Assembly (NCBI GenBank): GCA_029941865.1
Contig: JAPYTO010000001.1
Coordinates: forward strand, 1-64,000
DNA length: 64,000 nt
Origin: Fuerstiella sp.
GTDB lineage: Bacteria > Planctomycetota > Planctomycetia > Planctomycetales > Planctomycetaceae
Reading direction: 5' to 3'
Position numbers and translations under genes: made by a program. Under the pieces are notes generated by a model, which worked only from the letters and a program-made list of their open reading frames with translations, did not search any database and was not told the DNA's origin. Shown in pieces: positions 49,864 to 61,465 of this stretch (positions are counted from its first letter, which is position 1; each line of letters opens with the position of its first letter).

Positions 49864-51288
49864 ATGAGTGATAGCCCGGGTACAGATGTCCTGTCTCGAC
49901 GAAGAGCACTGCAGCTTGCTGGCGGCGGCTTTGCTGCGACAGCATTTGATTCGATGCTCAGCGCAGGCGAATCGCCGCATCACCAGCCAAAGGCCACTCG
50001 CGTCATTCAGATCTTCTGCCCTGGCGGTATGAGTCAGGTCGACACATTCGACTACAAGCCGGAGTTGCAGCGACGTGCAGGACAGCCCTTCGACCCTGAT
50101 GGCAAACTGCAGTTCTTCGCGTCAAAGCCCGGCAACTGTCAGCCAGGATTCTGGAGATTCCGGCAGCATGGCGAATCCGGTCGATGGATTTCCAGCCTGT
50201 TCCCTGGCCTGGCCAGGCACGTCGACGAAATGGCGTTTATCTATTCGATGCATAGTAAATCGGCGCTGCATGGCCCCGGTTGCTTCATGATGAATACCGG
50301 CTTCACATTGCCGGGGTTTCCCAGCATGGGCTCATGGGTCACGTACGGACTGGGCAGCGAATCCAATGATCTGCCTTCGTTTGTTGTCCTGCCGGATCCC
50401 AGTGGTTTGCCACCGGGCGGGATCATTAACTGGGGTGCCGGATTCCTGCCGGCAGTTCACCAGGCGACAACACTGAACACAAAATCAGGCCAGCAGCCCA
50501 TCGCGGATCTGTTTCCGCCAACCAGCTTTGCCGAAGTCAATCGCGCAGCTGACACGGCGGGACTCAGATTTCTCGAAAGGCTGAATCGTCGGCATCTTGC
50601 CGAGCGAAACGGCAACAGCGATCTGGACGCTCGCATCAAAGCCTACGAACTGGCTGCCAGGTTGCAGCTGAGTGCGCCGGAAGTGACCAACCTGTCATCC
50701 GAACGCGATTCGACTCAGCAGATGTACGCCATTGAAGACAAAGCCGTCGGGCCATTTGGGCGGCAGTGCCTGTTGGCCAGACGACTGATCGAGCGTGGAG
50801 TCCGCTTTGTTCAGATTTACTGCGGTGCGGAAAACACTCAGGCAAAGGAGATTCGACCGAATTGGGATTCACACGAAGACCTCGTTCGCGATCACGGGTA
50901 CTGGGGACGAGTTCTGGACACAGGTGCGTCTGCGTTGCTGGCCGATCTGAAACAACGCGGGTTGCTTGATGAAACGCTGGTCATGTGTACGACGGAATTC
51001 GGTCGTCAGCCAGCAGCTCAGGGGAAACGTGCAGCCGGACGAGACCACAACGCCGGCGCATTTACGTCATGGCTGGCCGGAGGCGGCATCAAGGGCGGCG
51101 TTGGCTACGGAGCAACGGATGACCTTGGCTTCAAAGCGGTCGACCACCCGACGTATAGCTACGATCTACACGCCACGGCACTTCACCTTCTCGGTATCGA
51201 CCACACCAGATTGACGTTCTATCACAATGGAATTGAACGACGTCTCACCGATGTGCACGGTCACGTCATCGACGAAGTGCTGGCGTGA
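49864..51288 (+). CDS. DUF1501 family protein
   Basis: 'SRRRALQLAGGGFAATAFDSML', 'IQIFCPGGMSQVDTFDYKPEL', 'CTTEFGRQPAAQG...GRDHN'. Confidence 0.95.
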   Translation: MSDSPGTDVLSRRRALQLAGGGFAATAFDSMLSAGESPHHQPKATRVIQIFCPGGMSQVDTFDYKPELQRRAGQPFDPDGKLQFFASKPGNCQPGFWRFRQHGESGRWISSLFPGLARHVDEMAFIYSMHSKSALHGPGCFMMNTGFTLPGFPSMGSWVTYGLGSESNDLPSFVVLPDPSGLPPGGIINWGAGFLPAVHQATTLNTKSGQQPIADLFPPTSFAEVNRAADTAGLRFLERLNRRHLAERNGNSDLDARIKAYELAARLQLSAPEVTNLSSERDSTQQMYAIEDKAVGPFGRQCLLARRLIERGVRFVQIYCGAENTQAKEIRPNWDSHEDLVRDHGYWGRVLDTGASALLADLKQRGLLDETLVMCTTEFGRQPAAQGKRAAGRDHNAGAFTSWLAGGGIKGGVGYGATDDLGFKAVDHPTYSYDLHATALHLLGIDHTRLTFYHNGIERRLTDVHGHVIDEVLA

Positions 51289-51367
51289 AACGGCATCACT
51301 TCAGCATCGGCAACATGCCGCAGATGCGGAGAATTGCGACCACAGATGCCGAAGGCCAATGGACAGT

Positions 51368-52912
51368 CTACTTCAGAGCGAACTGCTGCAAGTCGCCCCA
51401 TGTTGTAGGCGTTTCGGCCTCTGACGGCGGCGACGTGATACCCAGTTTTTCACGTCGAAGTTCCTGGATGAGTGACGCCAATTCGAACTCAAAAGCTTCC
51501 AGCCCGCCAATCAAATCACTCATCCATTTACAGATTGAGCCTTCACCGACGGCTCCAGCCACGCGGAGGTGTCCGACTCGCATGCCCTGCACAATTAATG
51601 GAATCTCAGATTTCCATTCCTCGTGTGCTTCAGTTTTTGTCTTCCGTTTCCAGCTCGCATGGTACTCCTCACCAATGAGCGGCAGATTGACCATCAGCTC
51701 TACCGTATCCATCTCGAATCGTTCAGCAAACTGAGTCAACGTTTCCCAAAGTTGCTGCCAGTTGTAGTCTCCGTTAAGACGAATCTCTTCATCGTAAAGC
51801 ACCGTTCGATCGGGAGCAGATCGCCGCAACATCGAACCAGTCAGCCGACGAAGGCGATTGGTCAGCAGGCTCATTTCCGTGTGGCCGAAGGAACGAGTGA
51901 GAACCAACAGCGACAACGAAGTGCCGACGCCCACATACGCGATCGATTCCCGACCAGTGTATGTGGCGACAACGGCACCCATACCGGTGATCGCACACAG
52001 CAACGCCATGAGCACCAACAGCCATACGCCGTCCACTCCTTTTCGTGCCAGGCAATGATGAAGATGACCGCGGTCGGTGGTATAGATACTTCGTCCCGTC
52101 AGCTTTCGTCGAACAATGGCCATCGCAACGTCGAACATCGGAATGGCCCAGATCGCTGTCGGCAGAATCAACGCCATAGCCGCATATTGCTTGATGGAAC
52201 ATTTCAATGCGATCGCTCCAAGGATGAGGCCGATCAGCATGCTGCCGGAATCGCCCAGGAACATTCTGGCGGGAGGAAAATTGAAGATCAGGAATCCTGA
52301 GAGTGCTCCAGCAAGGATTAGCGAGATCATTAAGCCGTCGGGGCGACCACCAAGAATGAAAAGCACGGCAGCGACCGAAAGACTCAACACGATCCCCGTC
52401 GTACTCGCCAGACCATCCACGCCGTCGATTAAGTTCAGCGCGTTGATGGCTCCCACCAGCCATAACAGGGTCATCAGCGGTGCAAGGTCACCAAACGATA
52501 TCGTAACGCCAAAGCCGCTGACTTCGCGGACGATGATCCCGGACGGAAGCAGAACTAACGCCGCTAAGATCTGGCCAGCCAGCTTCTGACGTCCCCGCAG
52601 CCCGTAACGATCGTCGATCATTCCGATCGCCACAATCAATCCACCGGAAACGAAAAGCGAAGCCAGAAACTTCGCATCGTTAACCGTTGGCTTAAGAAGC
52701 CCGGGATACAACCACAGAGTGATGGTGACAGCAACGATCGCTGAAATCAGGATCGTGGGCCCTCCCGTAAGGGGAATGGGACGTTCATGAAGCTTGCGGT
52801 GATCATCTGGCTGGTCGAGCAGGCCAACGCGACGAGCAAACCGAGCCACGAGGGGCGCAAGGATAACACTGGCAACGAACGCCGTGAGAAATGCGGCAGG
52901 GCCAAATGGCAT
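51368..52912 (-). CDS. MraY/WecA-like undecaprenyl-phosphate N-acetylhexosamine-1-phosphate transferase with C-terminal extension
   Basis: 'RKLHERPIPLTGGPTILI', 'GMIDDRYGLRGRQKL', 'NALNLIDGVDGLASTTG', 'FLGDSGSMLIG', 'TTDRGHLHHCLAR'. Confidence 0.95.
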   Translation of the reverse strand: MPFGPAAFLTAFVASVILAPLVARFARRVGLLDQPDDHRKLHERPIPLTGGPTILISAIVAVTITLWLYPGLLKPTVNDAKFLASLFVSGGLIVAIGMIDDRYGLRGRQKLAGQILAALVLLPSGIIVREVSGFGVTISFGDLAPLMTLLWLVGAINALNLIDGVDGLASTTGIVLSLSVAAVLFILGGRPDGLMISLILAGALSGFLIFNFPPARMFLGDSGSMLIGLILGAIALKCSIKQYAAMALILPTAIWAIPMFDVAMAIVRRKLTGRSIYTTDRGHLHHCLARKGVDGVWLLVLMALLCAITGMGAVVATYTGRESIAYVGVGTSLSLLVLTRSFGHTEMSLLTNRLRRLTGSMLRRSAPDRTVLYDEEIRLNGDYNWQQLWETLTQFAERFEMDTVELMVNLPLIGEEYHASWKRKTKTEAHEEWKSEIPLIVQGMRVGHLRVAGAVGEGSICKWMSDLIGGLEAFEFELASLIQELRREKLGITSPPSEAETPTTWGDLQQFALK

Positions 52913-53346
52913 ACTAGGGAAGCCTGAAAGACTAAATTAACCTGAGAGGAATGGGCGACGGCACTTGGCGGTAGGGCAATCACTACTACATTGTCACGCG
53001 GTGACTATGGCGGTTGCAAGCGTGTAATTCGTCAATCCGAAAAACACCCTGGATCTTCACCGACTGTCACAAGCGGCAGAGGGACACGAGTGCAGCATTT
53101 TCTGAGTTGTTGCGAATCGGCATCGCCAGGATCATGCCGTGATTCACATCCTCACCGTCACGTCGACAGACCTTCCCGCTGGGAATGCGAAAGCATCCCC
53201 CGGCAGCTGCAACGACGACCGCTGGCAGCAGCGGTAGAGAACCCGGAGTTGCCGCGAACATGAGCGATGACTCGGGATTCGTCCGCCGAATCTTATCGAC
53301 CGCTCAATGGACGACGACCTACCAGACGCGTTCTGCGCCCCGGAGC

Positions 53347-54138
53347 TTAGATCATGTAATCCGTTGACCGGCCGAGAATTCGGTCGACGAGGTCCTGAGA
53401 AAACTCAACGGTAGGCGACCGTTCGGGGTCGAGGTCCGTAGGATTGATCCCACAATAAACGGACCAAGGCCCCAGGTGCCGCCAGCGTCCGGCTCTCTGC
53501 GGCTCGTTTGGCAGCACAGGAGTGGTGCAGCGATTGCAGCCGATTGACGAGTATCCCTGATCGTGCAGCGGATTTGTGATGACTTTGTTTTCGCTGATAT
53601 ATGCGGCCAGCTGATCGTCATCAAAATTCACAAGCGGATTGATTCTCACGCAGTTCAGACGAGTATCCACCGACAGGATGGGGCAAGCGCCACGGGCACC
53701 TCCATCCGACCGACGTAGACTGCTGATCAATGCATCGTATTGCCCGGCAACGGCGTCCAGCGGAGCGGATTTTCGCAGTTCGCAGCATTCCTTCTGCCCT
53801 TCGGGAGTCAGATACAGGACGCCACGTTCCGCCGACTGTTCTGCCATTGACTGTTCCGGCGCCAATGTTTTGATGGTCAACCCATATTCCGTGGCAAGAC
53901 GATCCCGAGTTTCCAGCGTTTCCGGGAACAGAACGCCCGTATCGACAAACAGAATGGGCATGTCAGCCGATACGGCCTGCAACATGTGGCAGATCGTGTT
54001 GCCGGATTTCTGCATAGAAGACAGCGCAGCAATCCGATTGCCAAACGTACTCTGCGCCCACGAAAGCAATTCCTGAGGCGATCGTTCCTCAAATGTGCGG
54101 TTCACTTCAATCAGGTCTGCCTGACTCAGCCGTGCCAT
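53347..54138 (-). CDS. cysH: Phosphoadenylyl/adenylyl-sulfate reductase, [4Fe-4S] type
   Basis: 'KECCELRK' (CC) and '[10 protein letters not shown]' (CxxC) cluster ligands; '[24 protein letters not shown]'. Confidence 0.92.
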   Translation of the reverse strand: MARLSQADLIEVNRTFEERSPQELLSWAQSTFGNRIAALSSMQKSGNTICHMLQAVSADMPILFVDTGVLFPETLETRDRLATEYGLTIKTLAPEQSMAEQSAERGVLYLTPEGQKECCELRKSAPLDAVAGQYDALISSLRRSDGGARGACPILSVDTRLNCVRINPLVNFDDDQLAAYISENKVITNPLHDQGYSSIGCNRCTTPVLPNEPQRAGRWRHLGPWSVYCGINPTDLDPERSPTVEFSQDLVDRILGRSTDYMI

Positions 54139-54544
54139 TTCAAATATTTCTCGGTAAAAACCTATTGTGCTTCATTAAAGTTTGGTAACCAGCGGCAGCG
54201 GCCCATCTGGTGCCGAGCGTCAGCTCGAATCGGCTTGCGGACGGTCCCGCATCCCTGCCTGCAACATTCCGTGGGCGACTAATTAACCCGCCCATTGACC
54301 GCTTAATGATAACGGTTAGGCCCATATCCGCCAGCACCAGATTCACCAGAGACAAGTCGCGGCGACGGCACAGAAAGCGGCAATTGGTGATTGTCAGTGG
54401 TGCCAATCGTCACGGCCACTACGATACAAATGCCGCACGCGCCGACGACTTGAATACCATATGGCCCGAGCCACGACACGTTTCGAACACCAACAGCACA
54501 CCCGACTGATTGCCGACCAGGCGTCTGAAGAAAAAGGAATTACC

Positions 54545-55717
54545 ATGCAATCAATTGACAAAAGCAAGGCGATCCACCGCGTCATGGAGTTAATGGCCAT
54601 ACCCGGACAGAGTTGCGAAGAGTCGAAGGTTGCCACGTGGCTGCGCGAAGAGCTCATCCGTGCCGGCGTCCCGAAATCCGCAATTTCGTCGGATACGGCT
54701 CACCGCCGGAGTCCCGCTGGCGGACAGGTTGGCAATCTGATCGTAAAACTGAAGGGCAACATTCGGGCCCCCCGCCGATTGCTGATGGCTCATCTGGACA
54801 CCGTTCCACTGGCCGTCGGTTGCAAACCAGTTCGCAAGGGCGATTTGGTCCGTCCCGCCGGCAAAACCGCTCTGGGTGGCGACAACCGCGCTGGCTGCGC
54901 TGTGGTCCTGACTGCGGTTTCCGAGATTCTGCGACGGAAGCTGCCGCATCCGCCGTTAACATTGTTATTTACGGTCCAGGAAGAAATCGGCCTGCGTGGC
55001 GCGCGATTTCTGACAGCAGGCAAGCTTGGCCGCCCGGAACTGTGCTTCAACTGGGATGGCAGTGATCCGGCAAGCCTGATCATCGGTGCCGTTGGAGCGA
55101 CGAACCTGTCGATCACCATTGAAGGGATCGCCAGCCATGCCGGTGCCCACCCGGAAAACGGAGTCAATGCTGCAGTCGTTGCCTCTCTCGCGATCGCGAC
55201 ATTGCAACGTGATGGATGGCACGGGCTTGTCACAAAGTCGAAAAAACGTGGTGCCAGCAACGTTGGCGCGATCAATGGCGGAGCTGCAACCAACGTTGTG
55301 ATGCCCGATGTGGTGATCGAAGCCGAAGCACGCAGCCATCAGCCGGCCTTTCGCAAACGCATCGTGAAGGAGTATCGCAAAGCATTCGAAGCTGCGGTCC
55401 GTTCAGTCACAAACATCACCGGAAAACGTGGCAAATTGACGTTTGAGGAAGACACGCGATACGAAGCATTCAGCATTCCCGAAAGCTCAGCGTGTGTCAA
55501 CGTAGCCAAGGCTGCCGTGCGACAAATGGGGCTGCGACCACTGCCCCGTGATTGTGACGGCGGACTGGACGCCAACTGGATCTCTGCCCACGGTTACCCC
55601 GCAGTGACATTAGGATGCGGTCAGGCGGGAATTCACACCGTCGACGAAACACTGTTTATCCCGCAGTTTCTTGACGCCTGCCGCATCGCTACCGCCATCG
55701 CTGCGAATGTGGCGTGA
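54545..55717 (+). CDS. M20/peptidase T-like metallopeptidase
   Basis: 'LLMAHLDTVP', 'LGGDNRAGCAV', 'FTVQEEIGLRGARF', 'IEGIASHAGAHPENGVNA'. Confidence 0.9.
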   Translation: MQSIDKSKAIHRVMELMAIPGQSCEESKVATWLREELIRAGVPKSAISSDTAHRRSPAGGQVGNLIVKLKGNIRAPRRLLMAHLDTVPLAVGCKPVRKGDLVRPAGKTALGGDNRAGCAVVLTAVSEILRRKLPHPPLTLLFTVQEEIGLRGARFLTAGKLGRPELCFNWDGSDPASLIIGAVGATNLSITIEGIASHAGAHPENGVNAAVVASLAIATLQRDGWHGLVTKSKKRGASNVGAINGGAATNVVMPDVVIEAEARSHQPAFRKRIVKEYRKAFEAAVRSVTNITGKRGKLTFEEDTRYEAFSIPESSACVNVAKAAVRQMGLRPLPRDCDGGLDANWISAHGYPAVTLGCGQAGIHTVDETLFIPQFLDACRIATAIAANVA

Positions 55718-55723
55718 TCGCTA

Positions 55724-56332
55724 TCAGGCGGGCCGCGGGAGGTCGAACCGGTCCTTCGTTCTGCAATAGCTGAGCCCACCCATTCGACCGACAGCGTCCA
55801 GCAAATCGGGATCAACCAGGTCTTTCGCACCAATCACGTTGTCGTCGATGTGTACGTGAACGATACTCCCGACGACAATATTGGCACCACCCGGACCGTC
55901 GCCGATATTCAAAATGTGCATTTTGCAGCATTCGAATTGAACGGGCGATTCCGACACTCGCGGAGCAGTGATTTTCACACTGGACGACGCCGTCAGTCCG
56001 AAAACATCAAATTCGGATTCCTCCGGCGGCAGCGAGGCTGCTGACGCGTTCATGGCTTTCGCAACCGACGACGAAACAATGTTCACCACGAAATCACCGG
56101 TGTCCTGAATATTCCTCAGCGTATCTTTGGGTTCGCCGTCCCTGTTGTTGGCCGGACAGAAAAGCAAACTGGGCGGGCGTGAGCCAACTCCGGTGAAGTA
56201 GCTGAACGGAGCGACGTTCGTGATGCCGTCAATTGAGATCGTCGAGACCCACGCAATCGGTCGGGGCACAATACAATGAATCATCTGCTGATAGAACACG
56301 GACGCACGCACGTCGGCAGGATCGAAATCCAT
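55724..56332 (-). CDS. Flavin reductase-like FMN-binding split-barrel protein
   Basis: 'IVPRPIAWVSTISIDGITNVAPFSYFTGVGSRPPSLLFCPANN'. Confidence 0.9.
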   Translation of the reverse strand: MDFDPADVRASVFYQQMIHCIVPRPIAWVSTISIDGITNVAPFSYFTGVGSRPPSLLFCPANNRDGEPKDTLRNIQDTGDFVVNIVSSSVAKAMNASAASLPPEESEFDVFGLTASSSVKITAPRVSESPVQFECCKMHILNIGDGPGGANIVVGSIVHVHIDDNVIGAKDLVDPDLLDAVGRMGGLSYCRTKDRFDLPRPA

Positions 56333-56351
56333 CGGATTGACTTTCCATCAG

Positions 56352-57035
56352 TTATGCAACGTCGTCCAATGGTATCAGCTTTGGAACAGCGACTCGCAAT
56401 CCGACGACGGGACCACGGGCCTTTCGCAGACCATGAAAATCGTGTTCAAGAAACTTCCGCAGCAGGGCAGGTGCTTTCGTCCGAACGTACTGATTCACGA
56501 ATGTTTCCATCTGACGGTCGTAGTTGGCCTGACTGCCTGTGTGCATATAACAGCCACCTTTAAACCTCCGAATGTCGCCGTCGAACGCGGGACTGATGTG
56601 ATACAACTCGTGAAAGGTTGTGACCAGCTTCTCCGTGTACGTCTGGTTCAGGAAGCGAGGCAGATAGAACGTGAGAATGTAGAGCATCTCCTGGCCATCA
56701 TGGTACAACCGTTGAACGGTCCACTTTCGGCCGTCTCTGCGTTCCGTCAGAGCACCACGTTCAAATCGCATGGGGGTCAGCTTCGCCTGCATGCCCCATT
56801 CCACCGGCGACCGTGTCTGTGCGAATGTCACGGCCACCCGGCTCATGTCAATGTGACGAAACTCCGGATGACGTCGACAAACGTCTTCACAGAGTCGCCT
56901 CATGGCGGCACAAAAATCAAACGCCTTACCGGGCAATTGACTGACCTCGGGCAATCGGGGGGAACGGCTTCCGTGAGTCCGCTCTCCGGACCACTGCAGA
57001 TTCTGAAGGCTATTCGCTTCCTCGTTCTGCGGCAA
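56352..57035 (-). CDS. Putative metallopeptidase-like protein (HELYH motif)
   Basis: 'KLVTTFHELYHISPAFDGDIRRFKGGCYMHTG' HExxH zinc-site motif. Confidence 0.65.
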   Translation of the reverse strand: MPQNEEANSLQNLQWSGERTHGSRSPRLPEVSQLPGKAFDFCAAMRRLCEDVCRRHPEFRHIDMSRVAVTFAQTRSPVEWGMQAKLTPMRFERGALTERRDGRKWTVQRLYHDGQEMLYILTFYLPRFLNQTYTEKLVTTFHELYHISPAFDGDIRRFKGGCYMHTGSQANYDRQMETFVNQYVRTKAPALLRKFLEHDFHGLRKARGPVVGLRVAVPKLIPLDDVA

Positions 57036-57050
57036 TATCGGCTTTCAACG

Positions 57051-57079
57051 AAAACAGGCCGCTCCGATGGAGCGGCCTG
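57051..57079 (-). terminator. Intrinsic terminator of the ribosomal protein/rpoA operon
   Basis: Minus strand CAGGCCGCTCC-ATC-GGAGCGGCCTG followed by TTTT; 11-bp perfect stem just 3' of rplQ. Confidence 0.88.
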
Positions 57080-57114
57080 TCGTGTAATCCGGGCCTACGA
57101 CCTGAATGTCCCTG

Positions 57115-57780
57115 CTATTCAGTAGCTTCTTTTGCCTCAGCATCCGCCGATACGGCCTTTTCAGAATCCGTGACCGGTTCATCCTGCTGCGGAGCAGGCT
57201 CGTCACTGACAGGCTCATCACTGACGACCGGAGCGGTTCGCTTCCTGGACTTCACGCGATCCCGTTCGCCGACGAATTCGATCAAGGCCTGCTGGCCCGC
57301 ATCGCCAAGTCGAACGTTGGGAAGCCGCACGATTCGCGTGTACCCACCGTCGCGATCTGCGAACCGCTCAGCCAGTTCGTCGAACAGAATTGAAACGGCA
57401 TCATTGTCTCGCAGCAGCGAAAATGCCTGCCGACGAAGTGCGACGGCCGGAGAAATGGTCTGCGACCACTTCTGCCATTTGTCAGATGTCCGCCAGTCAC
57501 GCCATGCGTCAGACCCCTTCTCGGCATCTGTCGCAAACTCGGCCGCGGCCTGCTCGTGAGCAACGGCCTTCTTGCCAAGCGTGACCAGTTTTTCAACGAA
57601 CGGGCGAAGCTCTTTAGCCTTCGCAACCGTTGTGACGATGCGTCCGGCCACGCGTGGCCGCAGCGGATCGTCCTCGTCCACGCGCACCGTCTTTATCAGA
57701 CTGGCCGCCATGTTGCGAAACATCGCCTTACGGTGAGATGCATTTCGCCCAAGTTTTCTTCCACGCAGTCGATGTCGCAT
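57115..57780 (-). CDS. rplQ: 50S ribosomal protein L17 with acidic C-terminal extension
   Basis: [29 protein letters not shown]. Confidence 0.97.
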   Translation of the reverse strand: MRHRLRGRKLGRNASHRKAMFRNMAASLIKTVRVDEDDPLRPRVAGRIVTTVAKAKELRPFVEKLVTLGKKAVAHEQAAAEFATDAEKGSDAWRDWRTSDKWQKWSQTISPAVALRRQAFSLLRDNDAVSILFDELAERFADRDGGYTRIVRLPNVRLGDAGQQALIEFVGERDRVKSRKRTAPVVSDEPVSDEPAPQQDEPVTDSEKAVSADAEAKEATE

Positions 57781-57836
57781 GGCGACAAATCTCTCAATCG
57801 TAGTCTAAGGAAATTCTGTAATCTTACTTCCGCGGC

Positions 57837-58850
57837 CTAGCCAATGGCTTGTTGGTTCGGAAGTCGCATGCCCAATGCCAGTTCGATCTCTTCCAGACGT
57901 TCTCGCACTTCGTCGAGCGTCGTTTCACCGAAGTTGCGAACCTGCAGGAGCTCATCTTCCGATCGCACAACAAGATCGCGGACGGTATTGATACCGACGG
58001 ACTCCAGACAGTTTGTCGCCCGTACCGAAAGATTCAGTTCGGCCAGACTCTTGTTCAGCTTCTCTTCCAATTCCATGTCCACCGGCGAGTATCCAGTGGA
58101 TTCCATCATCCCCTTCAGCCCACCATCCTGGTTCGCTTCCGGACCAGGCTCACGGTACGTAATGAAGCAGTTAAGATGCTTCCGTAGGATTTTGGCCGCT
58201 TCGACAAGTGCCATGGATGGAGAAACAGTTCCGTTGGTCCAGATTTCCAGGTTGAGTTTGTCGTAGTTCGTCCGCTGGCCTACACGCGTTTCCTGAATCT
58301 GATGCCGGACACGCGTAATCGGCGAGAACGCTGCGTCCAGGGGAATAAGGCCGACCTCCGGATCGTTCTGATAGTGTTCCGACGCAGGCACATAACCGCG
58401 CCCGTTCTCCACCGTCATCTCGATATTGAAGGGGACATCGTCAGTCATCGTAGCAATCACCAGATCCTTGTTGATGACCTCAACCTGATCATCGCAGATC
58501 ACATCCGCACCAGTGACCACACCCCGAGTGTTCTTCTCAATGCGCACTGTCTTGACAGACGCGCTGTAGTTCTTCAACACCAGTGACTTCAGATTGAGGC
58601 AGATGTCGGTCACATCTTCCACCAGCCCTGGGATCGTAGTGAATTCGTGCTGCACGCCCTGCACCCGCACTTTGGTGATCGCGGCACCTTCGAGGCTGGA
58701 CAGCAGGATTCGCCGCAGACTATTGCCCACAGTCGACCCAAAGCCACGTTCAAACGGCTCGGCCACAAACCTGCCATACTCCGCCGTCAGGGACTCCCGA
58801 ACCGGGAAGACCCGACTGGGAAGTTCCAAACCACGCCATCGAATTCGCAT
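57837..58850 (-). CDS. rpoA: DNA-directed RNA polymerase subunit alpha
   Basis: '[32 protein letters not shown]'; C-terminal '[23 protein letters not shown]'. Confidence 0.98.
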   Translation of the reverse strand: MRIRWRGLELPSRVFPVRESLTAEYGRFVAEPFERGFGSTVGNSLRRILLSSLEGAAITKVRVQGVQHEFTTIPGLVEDVTDICLNLKSLVLKNYSASVKTVRIEKNTRGVVTGADVICDDQVEVINKDLVIATMTDDVPFNIEMTVENGRGYVPASEHYQNDPEVGLIPLDAAFSPITRVRHQIQETRVGQRTNYDKLNLEIWTNGTVSPSMALVEAAKILRKHLNCFITYREPGPEANQDGGLKGMMESTGYSPVDMELEEKLNKSLAELNLSVRATNCLESVGINTVRDLVVRSEDELLQVRNFGETTLDEVRERLEEIELALGMRLPNQQAIG

Positions 58851-58920
58851 TATGTATTCTCCTGAAACCGGGGCTCTTGTTAGTCAGACCGCGTCAACCG
58901 CGTAAAGAAAAAACGTCAAC

Positions 58921-59304
58921 TCAGACGCGACGCTTTTTCGGGGGACGGCAGCCGTTGTGCGGCAGTGGGGTGACATCTTCGATTGACCGCACAGTGATAC
59001 CTGAAGACTGTAGGCCCGTAATGGCGCTTTCGCGTCCCGAACCGGGTCCCTTAACCCGAATCTCGATCTCCTTCACGCCACACTTCGCCGCTCGTTCGGC
59101 AACAGTCTCGGAAGCTCGCTGCGCTGCAAACGGTGTGCTTTTGCGACTCCCCTTGAACCCGACGGTGCCCGCAGTGGCCCAACACAAAACGTCACCATTT
59201 GTGTCGGTCATGGTCACAATAGTGTTGTTGAAGGTTGCTTTGATATAAGCGATGCCCTTCGTTACGTTGCGACGGACTCGCTTTTTTTGCTTTACTTTTG
59301 CCAC
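58921..59304 (-). CDS. rpsK: 30S ribosomal protein S11
   Basis: '[46 protein letters not shown]'. Confidence 0.98.
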   Translation of the reverse strand: MAKVKQKKRVRRNVTKGIAYIKATFNNTIVTMTDTNGDVLCWATAGTVGFKGSRKSTPFAAQRASETVAERAAKCGVKEIEIRVKGPGSGRESAITGLQSSGITVRSIEDVTPLPHNGCRPPKKRRV

Positions 59305-59358
59305 GATTCAATTTCTCACAGATTAACGGAAGTCAGAGGGCCATTAAGCAACACAGAC

Positions 59359-59745
59359 TTAGTGTTTGGCGTCCTTTACGCCCTTCTTTCCGGCGACGGT
59401 CTTTTTTCGACCCTTTCGAGTCCTCGCGTTGGTCTTCGTCCGCTGTCCACGGACCGGAAGGCCTCGGCGATGCCGCAGCCCTCGATAACACTGAATCTCA
59501 CGCAGCCGACCGATATCCTGCTGAACTTTTCGCCGCAGTGGTCCTTCAACCGTGTAATTCTTGTCCAGATGATTAGTGATTCGACTCACTTCATCTTCGG
59601 TCAACGCACTCGCCCGAATATGCGGAGCGATCCCCAACTCATAGCAGATATTGACCGACAGAACACGACCAACACCGAAGAGATAGGTCAACGCAATATA
59701 CGTTGGCTTATTGTTTGGGATGTCCACACCAAGAATACGAGGCAT
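59359..59745 (-). CDS. rpsM: 30S ribosomal protein S13
   Basis: '[26 protein letters not shown]...[25 protein letters not shown]'. Confidence 0.98.
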   Translation of the reverse strand: MPRILGVDIPNNKPTYIALTYLFGVGRVLSVNICYELGIAPHIRASALTEDEVSRITNHLDKNYTVEGPLRRKVQQDIGRLREIQCYRGLRHRRGLPVRGQRTKTNARTRKGRKKTVAGKKGVKDAKH

Positions 59746-59881
59746 CGAAGCTCACTCCAACTAACAAAACAATTCTGAGCCGTCACAGACGGACCGCACG
59801 CGAACAACGGGTTCTTTTCCGGATGCAGTCCAAATGCCGCATCGTCGAACAATCACGACCGTCGCCCCTATATTAACTCAA

Positions 59882-59998
59882 TCAACCCTGACGCTGCTTA
59901 TGGCGAGGATTCGCAGTGCAGACAACGTAGGTGCGGCCACGACGACGAACCGTCTTGCAGTGCTCACAAATTCGTTTGACGCTTGACCGAACTTTCAT
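59882..59998 (-). CDS. rpmJ: 50S ribosomal protein L36
   Basis: Hand-translated from reverse complement: [38 protein letters not shown] (absent from the supplied ORF list because of length). Confidence 0.97.
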   Translation of the reverse strand: MKVRSSVKRICEHCKTVRRRGRTYVVCTANPRHKQRQG

Positions 59999-60042
59999 CG
60001 AACCAACTCCCACGGGCAAATATCTAAAACCGTTTTCCGCAG

Positions 60043-61404
60043 CTAATCATCAGTGTCCAACAGACCTGAGTAATTTCGCATGATCAAATGCGAATCAATT
60101 TTCTGCACCAGATCCAAAGCCACGGAAACAATAATCAAAAGACCGGTCCCCCCGAAGAAACTCGCGATCGCGTAGTCTCCCGTAAGGGTTGTGGAAATCA
60201 CCGTTGGTATCACGGCGATAATCGCAAGAAACGCCGCACCCACATAGGTAATTCGCATCATCACCTGTTCCAGATGTGACGCCGTGCGACCTCCCGGTCG
60301 ATAACCGGGAATAAAGCTTCCCATGTCCTTCAGATTCTCCGACATATCTTTGGGATTGAAAGTAATGGCCGTCCAAAAATAGCAGAAGAAGTAGATCAGA
60401 AAGATATAGGTTAGATTATAAACGAATCCCTGACCAGGACTGAACGCACCGCCCAGCACCCTCAGGATCTCGCTGTTTGGCCAGATGTTTGCCAACTGAT
60501 TAAAGACGAAAAACGGCAGCAGAAGCAAACTGGAAGCAAAGATAATCGGCATGACTCCCGCCTGATTCACCCTCAGTGGCAGCCACTGTCGTTGGCCACC
60601 CATCACTTTTCGACCGCGAACATGTTTTGCACTTTGAATCGGGATTTTGCGTTGCCCTTGGGTAATGAACACCACCCAGACAATCACAATCACAAACAGA
60701 GCTGCCAAAACCAATAGAATTTCGACACCCTTTCCGCCGCCCAGCTGCAAACCGTGTTCCAGGATCCCGCTCAGAAAACCACCTGCGGCAGCCGGCATTC
60801 TCGCCAGAATCCCGGCCATGATCAGCAGGCTGATTCCGTTACCGATTCCGTAGGCATCAATCTGCTCGCCAATCCACATCAGAAACACGGTGCCGCATGT
60901 CATCACCACAGTTCCAACCAGGCACCAACCCGTTGTGTTGTAACCGTCCAACAAAACGCTCTGCCCCGTGAGTGCCCCTGCAGCGAGCCCCTTTATCAGG
61001 AAGAAACTCTGCAGAAAACAAATGACCACAGTGGCATAGCGAGTGTATTCGTTCAACCGACGGCGCCCGGACTCGCCTTCTTTCTGCAACTGTTCCAGTG
61101 GTGGGTACACGGTCCCCAACAGCTGAAAAACAATTGATGCCGTGATATACGGCATGATTCCCAGGCCGAATATGGAACCATTGGTGATGCTGGAGGCCGA
61201 GAACATAGACACGACCTGCAACAGGTCGGCGATCCCTTTACCGTCAGAACTACCATTGTCGAACACTTCCTTAAGCGCGGCATGATCCATAAACGGCAAC
61301 GTGATCGAAAACCCCATACGGTAGACCGCTAACAGGAATAATGTCAGCAGGATCTTCTGTCGGAGTTCCGGAACACGGAACACGGTTAATAATTTTGAGA
61401 GCAT
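60043..61404 (-). CDS. secY: Preprotein translocase subunit SecY
   Basis: '[31 protein letters not shown]', '[15 protein letters not shown]', '[18 protein letters not shown]'. Confidence 0.97.
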   Translation of the reverse strand: MLSKLLTVFRVPELRQKILLTLFLLAVYRMGFSITLPFMDHAALKEVFDNGSSDGKGIADLLQVVSMFSASSITNGSIFGLGIMPYITASIVFQLLGTVYPPLEQLQKEGESGRRRLNEYTRYATVVICFLQSFFLIKGLAAGALTGQSVLLDGYNTTGWCLVGTVVMTCGTVFLMWIGEQIDAYGIGNGISLLIMAGILARMPAAAGGFLSGILEHGLQLGGGKGVEILLVLAALFVIVIVWVVFITQGQRKIPIQSAKHVRGRKVMGGQRQWLPLRVNQAGVMPIIFASSLLLLPFFVFNQLANIWPNSEILRVLGGAFSPGQGFVYNLTYIFLIYFFCYFWTAITFNPKDMSENLKDMGSFIPGYRPGGRTASHLEQVMMRITYVGAAFLAIIAVIPTVISTTLTGDYAIASFFGGTGLLIIVSVALDLVQKIDSHLIMRNYSGLLDTDD

Positions 61405-61465
61405 ATATCCTCTCCGAAACTTCAATCCTTAGAAGTTTCTGCGAACGCCACCGTTCGTACGCCTG

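Noticed and set aside
51623-52463. Long ORFs on both strands overlapping the WecA/MraY-like gene (51623-52300 +, 51789-52463 -)
   Set aside because: Out-of-frame or antisense shadows; the transferase frame has all family motifs.
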